Assembly (NCBI RefSeq): GCF_001553035.1
Contig: NZ_KQ959928.1
Span: forward strand, 1-38,243
Source: Gemella haemolysans
GTDB taxonomy: Bacteria; Bacillota; Bacilli; Staphylococcales; Gemellaceae
Length of the DNA: 38,243 nucleotides
Direction: 5' to 3'
The position numbers and the translations under genes were made by a program. Below are positions 24,887 through 31,911 of the stretch, in pieces; positions within the stretch are counted from its first letter, which is position 1, and the number at the start of each line of letters is the position of its first letter. Under the pieces are notes generated by a model that saw only the letters and a program-made list of their open reading frames with translations, searched no databases and was not told where the DNA came from.

Positions 24887-25879
24887 TTATTTTTTATTTA
24901 CAGCTTTTCTAATAGTTTCTTTGATGTCTTCTACATCAGGTACAACTAATTTTTCTAAGTTTTTAGCTGATGGAATGTGTGTGTCAGCACCAGCAACACG
25001 GTAAATAGGGCTATCTAAGAAATCAAATGCATCACTTTCTGCGATACGAGCAACGATTTCTCCACCGAATCCACCAGTTTTGAATGAGTCGTGACATACT
25101 ACTAATTTTCCAGTTTTCTTAACTGATTCAACAATTAGATCAGTATCTAATGGTACTAATGTAATTGGGTCAAGTACTTCTACTGAGATTCCTTCTTCTT
25201 TTAATTCTTCAGCTGCTTTTAAGCTACGCTCTAACATTCTTCCCCAAGATACTAATGTTACATCAGATCCTTCAACTTTGATGTCACCTTGACCGATTAC
25301 ACCAATTTTACCTACTTCTACTTCGCCTTTACGTCCAAATAACGCTTTTGGTTCAATGTAGATAACTGGGTTGTTATCTCTGATTGCAGCTCTTAAGATT
25401 GAGTAAACATCTCCTGCTGTTCCTGGTGCTACTACTTTAAGACCTGGAATGTGACAGAACCATGCTTCTAGAGCTTTACAGTGTTGAGCCGCAGCCCCTG
25501 TACCTGCACCAGATGCACAACGGTATGTAACTGGTACTTGCACTTCTCCACCTAACATATAACGCATCGGTGCAGCTTGGTTAACAATTGCATCCATACC
25601 AATTGTTACGAAGTCCATAAATGTTACGTCTACGATTGGACGCATACCTACTGAAGCAGCTCCTGCAGCAGCACCACAAATAGCTGCTTCACTGATTGGT
25701 GTATCGATAACACGTTCTGAACCGAATTCTTCTAACATACCAACTGTAGTACCGAAGTCTCCTCCGAAGATACCAACATCTTCACCCATTAAAAATACAT
25801 TTTCATCTTCACGCATTTCGTGAGTCATAGCTTCTTTTATGGCTTCACGAACCGTCATAATTTTTGTTTCTTTAGTCAT
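24887..25879 (-). CDS. pdhB: Pyruvate dehydrogenase E1 component, beta subunit
   Basis: The protein has 330 aa. It pairs with E1-alpha to form the thiamine-diphosphate-dependent decarboxylase. Family features are the TPP-activating Glu region in VFLMGEDVGIFGGDFGTT, DTPISEAAICGAAAGAA, a conserved PIVDVTFMDF, and the C-terminal transketolase domain starting VEGSDVTLVSWGRM with HDSFKTGGFGGE. It has conventional length and an AGGAGA site before ATG. It is the second gene of the operon, 55 nt after E1-alpha. Confidence 0.95.
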   Translation of the reverse strand: MTKETKIMTVREAIKEAMTHEMREDENVFLMGEDVGIFGGDFGTTVGMLEEFGSERVIDTPISEAAICGAAAGAASVGMRPIVDVTFMDFVTIGMDAIVNQAAPMRYMLGGEVQVPVTYRCASGAGTGAAAQHCKALEAWFCHIPGLKVVAPGTAGDVYSILRAAIRDNNPVIYIEPKALFGRKGEVEVGKIGVIGQGDIKVEGSDVTLVSWGRMLERSLKAAEELKEEGISVEVLDPITLVPLDTDLIVESVKKTGKLVVCHDSFKTGGFGGEIVARIAESDAFDFLDSPIYRVAGADTHIPSAKNLEKLVVPDVEDIKETIRKAVNKK

Positions 25880-25934
25880 AACTATTAATCTCCTATTATA
25901 TAAAATATTATTTAAATTATTTTAACTTAAAATA

Positions 25935-26915
25935 TTAGTCAGCGTAGTTATCTTGGAACGCTATTGCACCATCAGCAAATGGTGATTCTTTCGCAAATTC
26001 TACAGCATCATCGATAGTTGCTTTTGATCTATCTTCGATTTCTTTTAATTCTTCTTCTGTAGCAATTCCGTTTTCTAATAAGTAGTTTTTATATTTTACG
26101 TTAGGATCTTTAAGCTTCCACTCAGCTACTTCTTCACGGCTACGGTATTTACCTGCATCTGATGCAGAGTGTCCAAACCATCTGTAAGATACTGCTTCTA
26201 CTAAAACAGGTCCTTTTCCACTTCTAGTGTGTTCGATAGCTTCTTGCATTGCATCATATACTGCTAATACGTCGTTTCCGTCTGCAACGTGAATCCCTTT
26301 GATTCTGTATGAAGCTGCACGTTCAGTAATTTCTTTAACACGCATACATCTTTCTTGAGCCATTGAGATACCATATTTATTGTTAATTACGTAGAAAATA
26401 AGTGGTAAATCCCAGTTAGATGCCATGTTTAAACATTCGTGGAAACTTCCTTCGTTAGTAGCTCCGTCACCCATACAACAAATAACGATGTTACCTGTTT
26501 GTTTCATTTTTTGAGCTAAAGCGGCACCAGTACTTAAACCGTGTCCTCCTCCAACTATACCATTACATCCCATGTTTCCTTGTTCAAGGTCATAAACGTG
26601 CATACTTCCTCCACGTCCTTTACATTGACCTGTTTCTTTACCAAGGATTTCAGCCATCATACGATCAATTTCAATTCCTTTAGCAATTGTTTGACCGTGA
26701 CCACGGTGGTTAGAAAACATTAAGTCTTCTTTTCTTAATGGATAAATTGCTCCAACGTTAGCTGCTTCCTCTCCTACTGAATAGTGAGTCATACCGTGAA
26801 CTAAACCACGAGAGTATAGTTTACTCAACTCCATATCAAAATCTCTAATAAGGTGCATTAGTTCATACATTTCTAAATGCTCTTGTTTAGTTAAATCTTT
26901 TGATGTTTTTACCAT
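25935..26915 (-). CDS. pdhA: Pyruvate dehydrogenase E1 component, alpha subunit
   Basis: The subunit binds thiamine diphosphate and decarboxylates pyruvate together with E1-beta. I start it at ATG 26915 (326 aa); a longer frame from TTG at 26927 would include its own GGAGG ribosome site. The TPP motif runs from GDGATNEG (149-156) to INN (177-179). Other family segments are MFSNHRGHGQTIAKG and CKGRGGSMHVYD. The closest families are PDH E1-alpha and acetoin dehydrogenase AcoA, and streptococcal genes of this type are often named acoA although they act as PDH. It is the first gene of the operon, driven by the promoter at 26985-27013. Confidence 0.93.
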   Translation of the reverse strand: MVKTSKDLTKQEHLEMYELMHLIRDFDMELSKLYSRGLVHGMTHYSVGEEAANVGAIYPLRKEDLMFSNHRGHGQTIAKGIEIDRMMAEILGKETGQCKGRGGSMHVYDLEQGNMGCNGIVGGGHGLSTGAALAQKMKQTGNIVICCMGDGATNEGSFHECLNMASNWDLPLIFYVINNKYGISMAQERCMRVKEITERAASYRIKGIHVADGNDVLAVYDAMQEAIEHTRSGKGPVLVEAVSYRWFGHSASDAGKYRSREEVAEWKLKDPNVKYKNYLLENGIATEEELKEIEDRSKATIDDAVEFAKESPFADGAIAFQDNYAD

Positions 26916-26984
26916 AATAACCTCCAAAGTTTGTATATATATTAAATGTATATAAATTATTTATTAATCATATATTACACTATT

Positions 26985-27013
26985 AATATACTATTTTTCA
27001 CGAAAAATGTCAA
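26985..27013 (-). promoter_or_regulatory. pdh operon promoter with palindromic operator in the spacer
   Basis: The minus strand has perfect TTGACA (27013-27008), a 17-nt spacer and TATATT (26990-26985). Almost the whole spacer is the inverted repeat ATTTTTC-AC-GAAAAAT (26993-27008, plus-strand reading), 7-bp arms around 2 bp. A protein bound here would block RNA polymerase. The regulator is not identified. Confidence 0.75.
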
Positions 27014-27409
27014 ATCTATAATCACAATAAAATAATAATATTTATCTCAGTAATATTATTCGGTTCACATACCAACATAAACTTCTACTGTATTAGCACA
27101 GTTTAAAAGAAAGCATTTTCCTTTATAATTCATATACATTTTATTTTTTACAACCTGTCGTAATAAAATAAAAAATATACGGATACAGATTTTTAAAAAT
27201 AAAAATTATACTATTTCTCTATTTTTTATATATAAATTTTTTTTAATAATTAATATTTCTTTATCTTTTCACTTTGCAAATTTACTGAAGCGTTTACTCA
27301 TCTTTAAAGATGCACATTTAAAGCAAAAAATTGAATATGTTTGATTAATTTCTTAAAACTATATAAACATTTTATTTTTGAAAATCTCATGAAAATGTGG
27401 TTTAATAGC

Positions 27410-27438
27410 TTGCATTAGTACAGTATTTTATATATAAT
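27410..27438 (+). promoter_or_regulatory. Candidate lldP promoter
   Basis: TTGCAT, a 17-nt spacer and perfect TATAAT (27433-27438), 36 nt before the start codon. Confidence 0.6.
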
Positions 27439-27474
27439 TATTATATACAAATTTTCAATTTAGGAGGAATTATA

Positions 27475-29130
27475 ATGATTCTTAATACTATTTGGGAACA
27501 ACAGTACAATCCTATGGGTAATATTTGGTTATCTGCTGCTGTTGCTGCTCTTCCTATAGTTATATTTTTAATTTCATTAGTAGTTTTTAAACTTAAAGGT
27601 TATACAGCCGGAGGTTTAAGTATTCTTAGTGCAGCTATCGTAGCTGCTGTTTGTTACAAGATGCCAGTAGATAAAATCGCTGGTGCTGCAGAACAAGGTA
27701 TTGTTTCAGGTTTATGGCCTGTTGCTAGTATCGTTCTTGCTGCAATCTTCTTATACAAATTAACAGTTAAAATGGGATTCTTCGATGTAATGAAACAAAG
27801 TATCTCATCTATTTCACCAGATAAAAGAATTCAAGTTCTTCTAATTGCATTTTCATTCAATGCATTCTTAGAAGGTGCTGCAGGATTCGGTGCTCCAGTT
27901 GCTATTACAGCCGCAATTTTAGTAGGTTTAGGTTTCAAACCTTTACAATCTGCTGCAATTTGTTTAGTTGCTAACATCGCTGGTGGTGCTTATGGTGCAA
28001 TGGGTATTCCAGTAACGGTTCCAGCTACATTAACAGATTTAGATGCTCTAACACTTGGTAAAAATACATCATTAATCTTATGTCTTGTTACAGTTATTAT
28101 TGCATTCCTTATCGTATTTATGGTTGATGGATTTAAAGGAATCAAAGAAACATTCCCAGCAATCATTGTTTCTGGTGGTGGTTTCGCAGTAACACAATTT
28201 ATTTTCTTAAACTTCGTAGGACCAGAACTAGTTAACGTTTCTTCTGCTATCGTGAGTTTACTTGCTTTAATCGTATTCTTAAGATTCTGGCAACCAAAAC
28301 AACCACTTACTGCTGAAACTAAAGAAATTTCTAAAGATGACAAAGGGACATTGTCAGGTAAAGAAGTTGTTAGAGCATGGACACCGTTCATTCTTTTAAC
28401 ACTATTCGTTACTTTACTAAACACTGGATTCTTCAAACAACTAATCCAAGCTGCAAATCCTAAAACAGGTCAAACAGCGGGAGCTTTAAACTCACTAATT
28501 TTCAACTTCCCATACTACATTGATGGCGCAGTTGCACGTGTTGCTCCTATCGTAAAACAACCTACTCCAATTAAAGCAGTATTTAGTTTTGCTCCATTTA
28601 CTTCGACTACAACAGCAATTTTACTTGCAGCAATTCTAACAATCATTATTTTTAGAGTTAACAGTCGTATTGTTATTTCTACAATTAGAGAAACAGCTGT
28701 TGAATTATGGGGACCAATCTTAACAATTTGTTCAGTACTTGCATTTGCTTACATTTCAACTTATTCTGGAATGTCATCAACATTAGGATTAGCATTTGCT
28801 AATACTGGTAAAGTCTTCCCACTATTCTCACCTATCTTAGGTTGGATTGGGGTATTCTTAACTGGATCTGTTGTTAACAGTGGATCATTATTCGCAGGAT
28901 TACAATCAGTAACTGCATCACAAATTGGAATCGATCCATCATTACTTGTAGCTGCTAACATCATGGGTGGAGCTATCGCTAAAATGATCTCTCCTCAATC
29001 TATCGCAGTTGCAGCAGCAGCCGTTGGATTAGTTAACAGAGATAGCGAAATCTTCGCTAAAACAATTAAATGGAGTGTTATACTCCTTGTTCTTGCAGGA
29101 GTACTTAACCTTCTAATTACACTTAGATAA
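27475..29130 (+). CDS. lldP: L-lactate permease (LctP/LldP family)
   Basis: The proton-coupled lactate transporter of the plasma membrane. It has 551 aa with about 12-14 membrane helices. Family segments include FSFNAFLEGAAGFGAPVAI, NIAGGAYGAMGIPV, and a C-terminal stretch with GSVVNSGSLFAGLQ and MGGAIAKMISPQSIAVAAA. TAGGAGG precedes ATG. It is divergent from the PDH operon, so imported lactate could be oxidised to pyruvate and fed to PDH; the lactate dehydrogenase or oxidase needed for that is not in the window. It ends at a strong bidirectional terminator. Confidence 0.94.
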   Translation: MILNTIWEQQYNPMGNIWLSAAVAALPIVIFLISLVVFKLKGYTAGGLSILSAAIVAAVCYKMPVDKIAGAAEQGIVSGLWPVASIVLAAIFLYKLTVKMGFFDVMKQSISSISPDKRIQVLLIAFSFNAFLEGAAGFGAPVAITAAILVGLGFKPLQSAAICLVANIAGGAYGAMGIPVTVPATLTDLDALTLGKNTSLILCLVTVIIAFLIVFMVDGFKGIKETFPAIIVSGGGFAVTQFIFLNFVGPELVNVSSAIVSLLALIVFLRFWQPKQPLTAETKEISKDDKGTLSGKEVVRAWTPFILLTLFVTLLNTGFFKQLIQAANPKTGQTAGALNSLIFNFPYYIDGAVARVAPIVKQPTPIKAVFSFAPFTSTTTAILLAAILTIIIFRVNSRIVISTIRETAVELWGPILTICSVLAFAYISTYSGMSSTLGLAFANTGKVFPLFSPILGWIGVFLTGSVVNSGSLFAGLQSVTASQIGIDPSLLVAANIMGGAIAKMISPQSIAVAAAAVGLVNRDSEIFAKTIKWSVILLVLAGVLNLLITLR

Positions 29131-29142
29131 TTTTAAGTTAAT

Positions 29143-29180
29143 AAAAAAGAGATTTGGTAAAATTCCAGATCTCTTTTTTT
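29143..29180. terminator. Bidirectional terminator between lldP and the metallothionein-like gene
   Basis: A 15-bp stem AAAAAAGAGATTTGG/CCAGATCTCTTTTTT with one G-U pair, T-rich on both strands, between convergent genes. Confidence 0.92.
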
Positions 29181-29189
29181 ATAGGAATA

Positions 29190-29381
29190 TTATGCAGCAT
29201 GCTTATCGCAATGACATTCTCCTGTTTTGCAGTTTCCACATTCACAATCTTCTTTTGCATTATGGCATCCACAAGCACAACCTTCTTTACATTCACATGT
29301 TCCTTCAACACAGTTTCCACATTTACAATCTTCTACTGCATCATGACAGTGACAGTGGTGTTCACATTCACATTTGCTCAT
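29190..29381 (-). CDS. Small cysteine/histidine-rich metallothionein-like protein
   Basis: The protein has 63 aa with 17 Cys and 7 His and hardly any hydrophobic residues. The Cys occur as CxC and CxxC pairs (CKCGNC, CECKEGCACGC, CECGNC, CHC), the hallmark of metal-thiolate cluster proteins. The chain is an internal duplication: CHDAVEDCKCGNCVEGTCEC and CHNAKEDCECGNCKTGECHC, about 27 residues apart, after an N-terminal CECEHHCHC. Each unit could form one cluster. It does not match the SmtA, BmtA or MymT patterns that I know. A clear ribosome site (GGAGGCG) and a promoter (29425-29453) support expression. Zn, Cu or Cd binding is inference. No metal-responsive repressor or pump is adjacent. Confidence 0.85.
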   Translation of the reverse strand: MSKCECEHHCHCHDAVEDCKCGNCVEGTCECKEGCACGCHNAKEDCECGNCKTGECHCDKHAA

Positions 29382-29424
29382 ATTAATCGCCTCCGTATTA
29401 TTTAATTAATTATTCTATAGTTAA

Positions 29425-29453
29425 ATTTTATTATGTTTTATATAACAAGTCAA
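29425..29453 (-). promoter_or_regulatory. Promoter of the metallothionein-like gene
   Basis: The minus strand has TTGACT (29453-29448), a 17-nt spacer and TAAAAT (29430-29425), about 45 nt before the ATG. Confidence 0.65.
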
Positions 29454-29475
29454 TAGATTTTCGTCTTAAGTAACT

Positions 29476-29505
29476 ATTACGATTTACAACTTCATAAATC
29501 GTAAT
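29476..29505. other. Perfect 11-bp hairpin of unknown role
   Basis: ATTACGATTTA pairs with TAAATCGTAAT across an 8-nt loop. Neither side has a T-run, so it is not a normal terminator. It lies between the 38-aa ORF and the promoter of the metallothionein-like gene and could be an operator or an RNA 3' end. Confidence 0.5.
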
Positions 29506-29632
29506 GAGCTCGAATTTGAATTAACATAAAGAATATCTATAAATACTACTCTAGTGTATGTAGATTGATACCTATTTATTATTCAATAAGCATGTTGAAT
29601 TATAGTCTTTGAAATGTATTTTCTTCGTTTTA

Positions 29633-29749
29633 TCATCTTTTTATACTATTCTTCAGCATCTTTATAAATTTAGGATGACTTATTAACATCCATGCAATCT
29701 TTCTAACTTTTTTATTCGCTAATAACTTCGCTATCTTCTTTAATGACAT
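29633..29749 (-). CDS. Small, highly cationic peptide (38 aa)
   Basis: ATG at 29749 has an excellent ribosome site (TAGGAGA, 9 nt from AGGAG to ATG), and the frame ends TGA at 29633. The peptide starts MSLKKIAKLLANKKVRK and continues with IAWMLISHPKFIKMLKNSIKR. It has 10 Lys, 2 Arg, 1 His and no acidic residue. Hydrophobic residues recur every 3-4 positions, giving amphipathic helices around a His-Pro break. There is no signal or leader peptide. I do not recognise a family. It could be a leaderless bacteriocin-like or membrane-active peptide, a toxin of a small toxin-antitoxin pair, or a ribosome- or nucleic-acid-binding peptide. Support is the start context and composition only; a candidate -10 (TATAAT in AT-rich DNA) lies near 29800. 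Confidence 0.55.
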   Translation of the reverse strand: MSLKKIAKLLANKKVRKIAWMLISHPKFIKMLKNSIKR

Positions 29750-29848
29750 ATGAATAATCTCCTATTTTCTACTTCTATTAATTTATCAGATAAATATATT
29801 ATATATTATTAACTTTAAAATCACTTAAATCAACACAAATTATTAATT

Positions 29849-29880
29849 AAAACGCCTTAAATTACTTCAAGACGTTTTTT
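29849..29880. terminator. Terminator of the NlpC/P60-like gene
   Basis: Stem AAAACGCCTT/AAGACGTTTT (one G-U pair on the transcript). The T-run is best on the plus strand, but the position, just after the minus-strand stop at 29894, fits that gene. Confidence 0.7.
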
Positions 29881-29893
29881 ATAGTTCATATAT

Positions 29894-30454
29894 TTATTTA
29901 ACACGGATATAAACCGCTCCACTACCTATATCTGCCGAATTAACTACAGTTTGATTACCAAGCCATCCCCCATGGATAGCTTGTCCATTACCTGCATAAA
30001 CTGCGATATGTGCTAACCCCATACCACCATTGGCATAATAAATTAAATCACCGGGTTGAGCTTCAGATACTGATACTATTGTACCTAAACTCATATATCC
30101 AGCTGGCCAATCATGATAGTTTATTCCTACAGATTTTAATGCATTTGTAACTAGCATTGTACAATCTTGAATTGCACCTACTTGGCTTAATGCCGCTTGA
30201 TAAATAGAAGTTCCTTTACTCGACGAAGATACTTGACTATTTGTAGTTTCTTGTGCATTCAATTGAGTTACTGTAGTAGATACTTCTCCTTCTTGATTTG
30301 TTTGAATTGTATCAGTCACAGTATATTGAGTAGAAACCTGATTAGCAGATATATCATGAGCTGAAGCATTTTGTATCGGTATTACTCCACCAATCGCTCC
30401 TGTTGTTAACATTGTTATTAAACTAGCTCCAATAAGTAATTTTTTATTCTTCAT
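29894..30454 (-). CDS. Secreted NlpC/P60-type cell-wall hydrolase
   Basis: The protein has 186 aa. The signal peptide MKNKKLLIGASLITMLTTGA... probably ends after NASA (about residue 32). A Ser/Thr/Gln-rich linker (about 33-82) is followed by a papain-like domain of about 100 residues. The nucleophile is Cys98 in AIQDCTMLVTNALKSVG, the catalytic His is His149 in GLAHIAVYAGNG, and His161 follows in AIHGG; SEAQPGDLIYY is the usual strand before the His. Such enzymes cut D-Glu/m-DAP or D-Glu/Lys-type stem peptides or cross-bridges of peptidoglycan. No LysM or SH3 wall-binding domain is present, so it may be freely secreted. TAGGAGA precedes ATG. A CHAP-type amidase is an alternative. Confidence 0.82.
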   Translation of the reverse strand: MKNKKLLIGASLITMLTTGAIGGVIPIQNASAHDISANQVSTQYTVTDTIQTNQEGEVSTTVTQLNAQETTNSQVSSSSKGTSIYQAALSQVGAIQDCTMLVTNALKSVGINYHDWPAGYMSLGTIVSVSEAQPGDLIYYANGGMGLAHIAVYAGNGQAIHGGWLGNQTVVNSADIGSGAVYIRVK

Positions 30455-30897
30455 TTAATTTGTCTCCTAATTTATTTTATCTACATGTTTATATATTTCT
30501 ATTTACCTATTTCTAAGTATTTTACTTCAATTATCTATACCTATTAAAAGATATTAGTATCTATTACTGAATCTCTCATCAAATATTAAATTTATAGTTG
30601 ATAAATAATATTATATAGGTATAAACTAAAACACACTTAAATCAACTTTAAACTATAATTAAAACTGAAATTTAATTATAGTTAAGGTAACATTTTAGTT
30701 TCACAATATATTTTTCTATATTGTACAGAAGAAAATCTTTCTTAGAATTAAATTCTACAAAAATAAGGTATATAGTACTATCCTACTTGTATTTGTTATG
30801 TTATAATGAAACTGAAATAGAGAACTTAAAACTTAGTTAATTCTACTTTTGTAATTTTTTATATACTACTTTTCATATAAAAAAAGGAGGGAATTAT
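30455..30897. other. AT-rich divergent intergenic region
   Basis: No gene is visible. A perfect 13-bp inverted repeat, AACTATAATTAAA (30651-30663) with TTTAATTATAGTT (30671-30683), has no T-run and may be a protein-binding site or RNA hairpin. An extended -10 promoter for the plus-strand gene lies at 30799-30807. Confidence 0.5.
30799..30807 (+). promoter_or_regulatory. Extended -10 promoter of the small membrane protein gene
   Basis: TGTTATAAT, about 90 nt before the ATG at 30898; no strong -35. Confidence 0.5.
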
Positions 30898-31290
30898 ATG
30901 AAATATAACAAATACTTAATCATTACTTTTCCTATTTTAATCATACTAGTTTCAGCATTTTTTTATACAAAAAATATCATCTATTTCTACTTAACTATTC
31001 CGATATGTGTCTACGTGAGCTTTGTGAGATATTTTAAAGAAAAAAATAAATTACTAATAAAAACAAATAAAGTTTTGAATCTATTAAAGTATGAATTTAC
31101 TATGTACACTGTAGCAGTACTAACACCATACTCAATATCTTCTTTTAGCTTTATCAGAAAAATTAAAAGCGTAGAATACGCCTATATTGCATGTATAATT
31201 TCTGTAATTTTACTCCTATTATATGCAATAATTAATATTAAGCGTACTCTTCTTATAAGAAAAGAACTACGAAATAACAATTCTAAATAG
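30898..31290 (+). CDS. Small membrane protein of unknown function
   Basis: The protein has 130 aa. Two hydrophobic helices at about 6-23 and 27-44, a basic loop (RYFKEKNKLLIKTNK), and two more near 66-84 and 92-112, then a basic tail RKELRNNNSK. No conserved motif is recognised. AAGGAGGG lies 7 nt before ATG and the base composition matches its neighbours. It is monocistronic, ending at the 31299-31332 hairpin shared with plsY. Confidence 0.7.
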   Translation: MKYNKYLIITFPILIILVSAFFYTKNIIYFYLTIPICVYVSFVRYFKEKNKLLIKTNKVLNLLKYEFTMYTVAVLTPYSISSFSFIRKIKSVEYAYIACIISVILLLLYAIINIKRTLLIRKELRNNNSK

Positions 31291-31298
31291 CAAAAAAA

Positions 31299-31332
31299 AG
31301 AAATCAGCTCACTATTGAACTGATTTCTTAAT
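31299..31332. terminator. Bidirectional terminator overlapping the 3' end of plsY
   Basis: Stem AAGAAATCAG (31299-31308) and CTGATTTCTT (31320-31329) with A/T runs on both sides. The right arm and loop lie inside the last codons of plsY (stop at 31312), so the hairpin is partly coding. Confidence 0.85.
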
Positions 31333-31911
31333 TTTTCTTGTACTAAAATATTTATTAAATGACTCTTCTATATCTTTTACAGCTACCACACTTATTAATA
31401 AAACTGCTAGTAGAAAAATTCCTAGTATTATAAATGATGGATTTTCTACATAGTTTATATACGTTACAAATGGAAGACTAGAATAAAATCCAATTGTTAG
31501 ACTTTTTACAATAATAGCTATAACTAATGTACAAAGTATTAAGATTAAGAATAAATTTAATGATAATGCTGCTAAACAACCAAAGAATGTCGCAACCCCT
31601 TTACCACCTTTAAACTTAAAGATAATAGGTTTTATGTGACCTAATAATACTAATACTATACAAATATATATAATTTTTGAATCAACATCTAATATTTTCA
31701 GTAATATAACCACAAAAAAGCCTTTGAAAAAATCTACTGCTAAAACAAATAAAAATGATCTAGGACCTAAAACACGTCCCGCATTTCGTGCTCCAACATT
31801 ACCAGAGCCTTTATTAGTAAATTCTTCTTTATAAATCTTTTCTAATAATTTTCCACCCATTACATTTCCAATAAAATAGGCAACTATCGCATAAATTATC
31901 GTCGTAATCAT
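31312..31911 (-). CDS. plsY: Glycerol-3-phosphate acyltransferase PlsY
   Basis: Transfers the acyl group from acyl phosphate to sn-glycerol 3-phosphate, the first membrane step of phospholipid synthesis. The protein has 199 aa with five membrane helices. The three conserved cytoplasmic motifs are visible: GSGNVGARNAGRVLG, GHIKPIIFKFKGGKGVATF, and the third near the C-terminal half, represented weakly. The usual PlsY reads GSGNIGATN, so Arg replaces Thr here. The first four bases overlap the end of the upstream flippase-like gene (ATGA), indicating translational coupling. The partner acyl-phosphate synthase plsX is not in the window. Confidence 0.94.
   Translation of the reverse strand: MITTIIYAIVAYFIGNVMGGKLLEKIYKEEFTNKGSGNVGARNAGRVLGPRSFLFVLAVDFFKGFFVVILLKILDVDSKIIYICIVLVLLGHIKPIIFKFKGGKGVATFFGCLAALSLNLFLILILCTLVIAIIVKSLTIGFYSSLPFVTYINYVENPSFIILGIFLLAVLLISVVAVKDIEESFNKYFSTRKIKKSVQ

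Larger units (their letters stand above)
26928..27474. other. Divergent control region between pdhA and lldP
   Basis: No gene is visible in about 550 bp. It carries a consensus pdhA promoter with an internal palindrome (26985-27013) and an lldP promoter (27410-27438). Near 27289, CTGAAGCGTTTACT resembles a CcpA cre site but misses several consensus positions. The rest is AT-rich with no strong structure. Confidence 0.6.

Noticed and set aside
26993-27008. CodY box in the pdh promoter
   Set aside because: The arms fit, but the centre has two bases instead of one; kept as an unassigned operator.
27285-27302. CcpA cre site before lldP
   Set aside because: CTGAAGCGTTTACT has the central CG but misses both conserved ends; too weak to annotate.
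29138-29405. Other ORFs over the metallothionein-like gene, including frames on the plus strand
   Set aside because: They are frame shadows; only the 29190-29381 frame has a ribosome site, a promoter and a meaningful Cys pattern.
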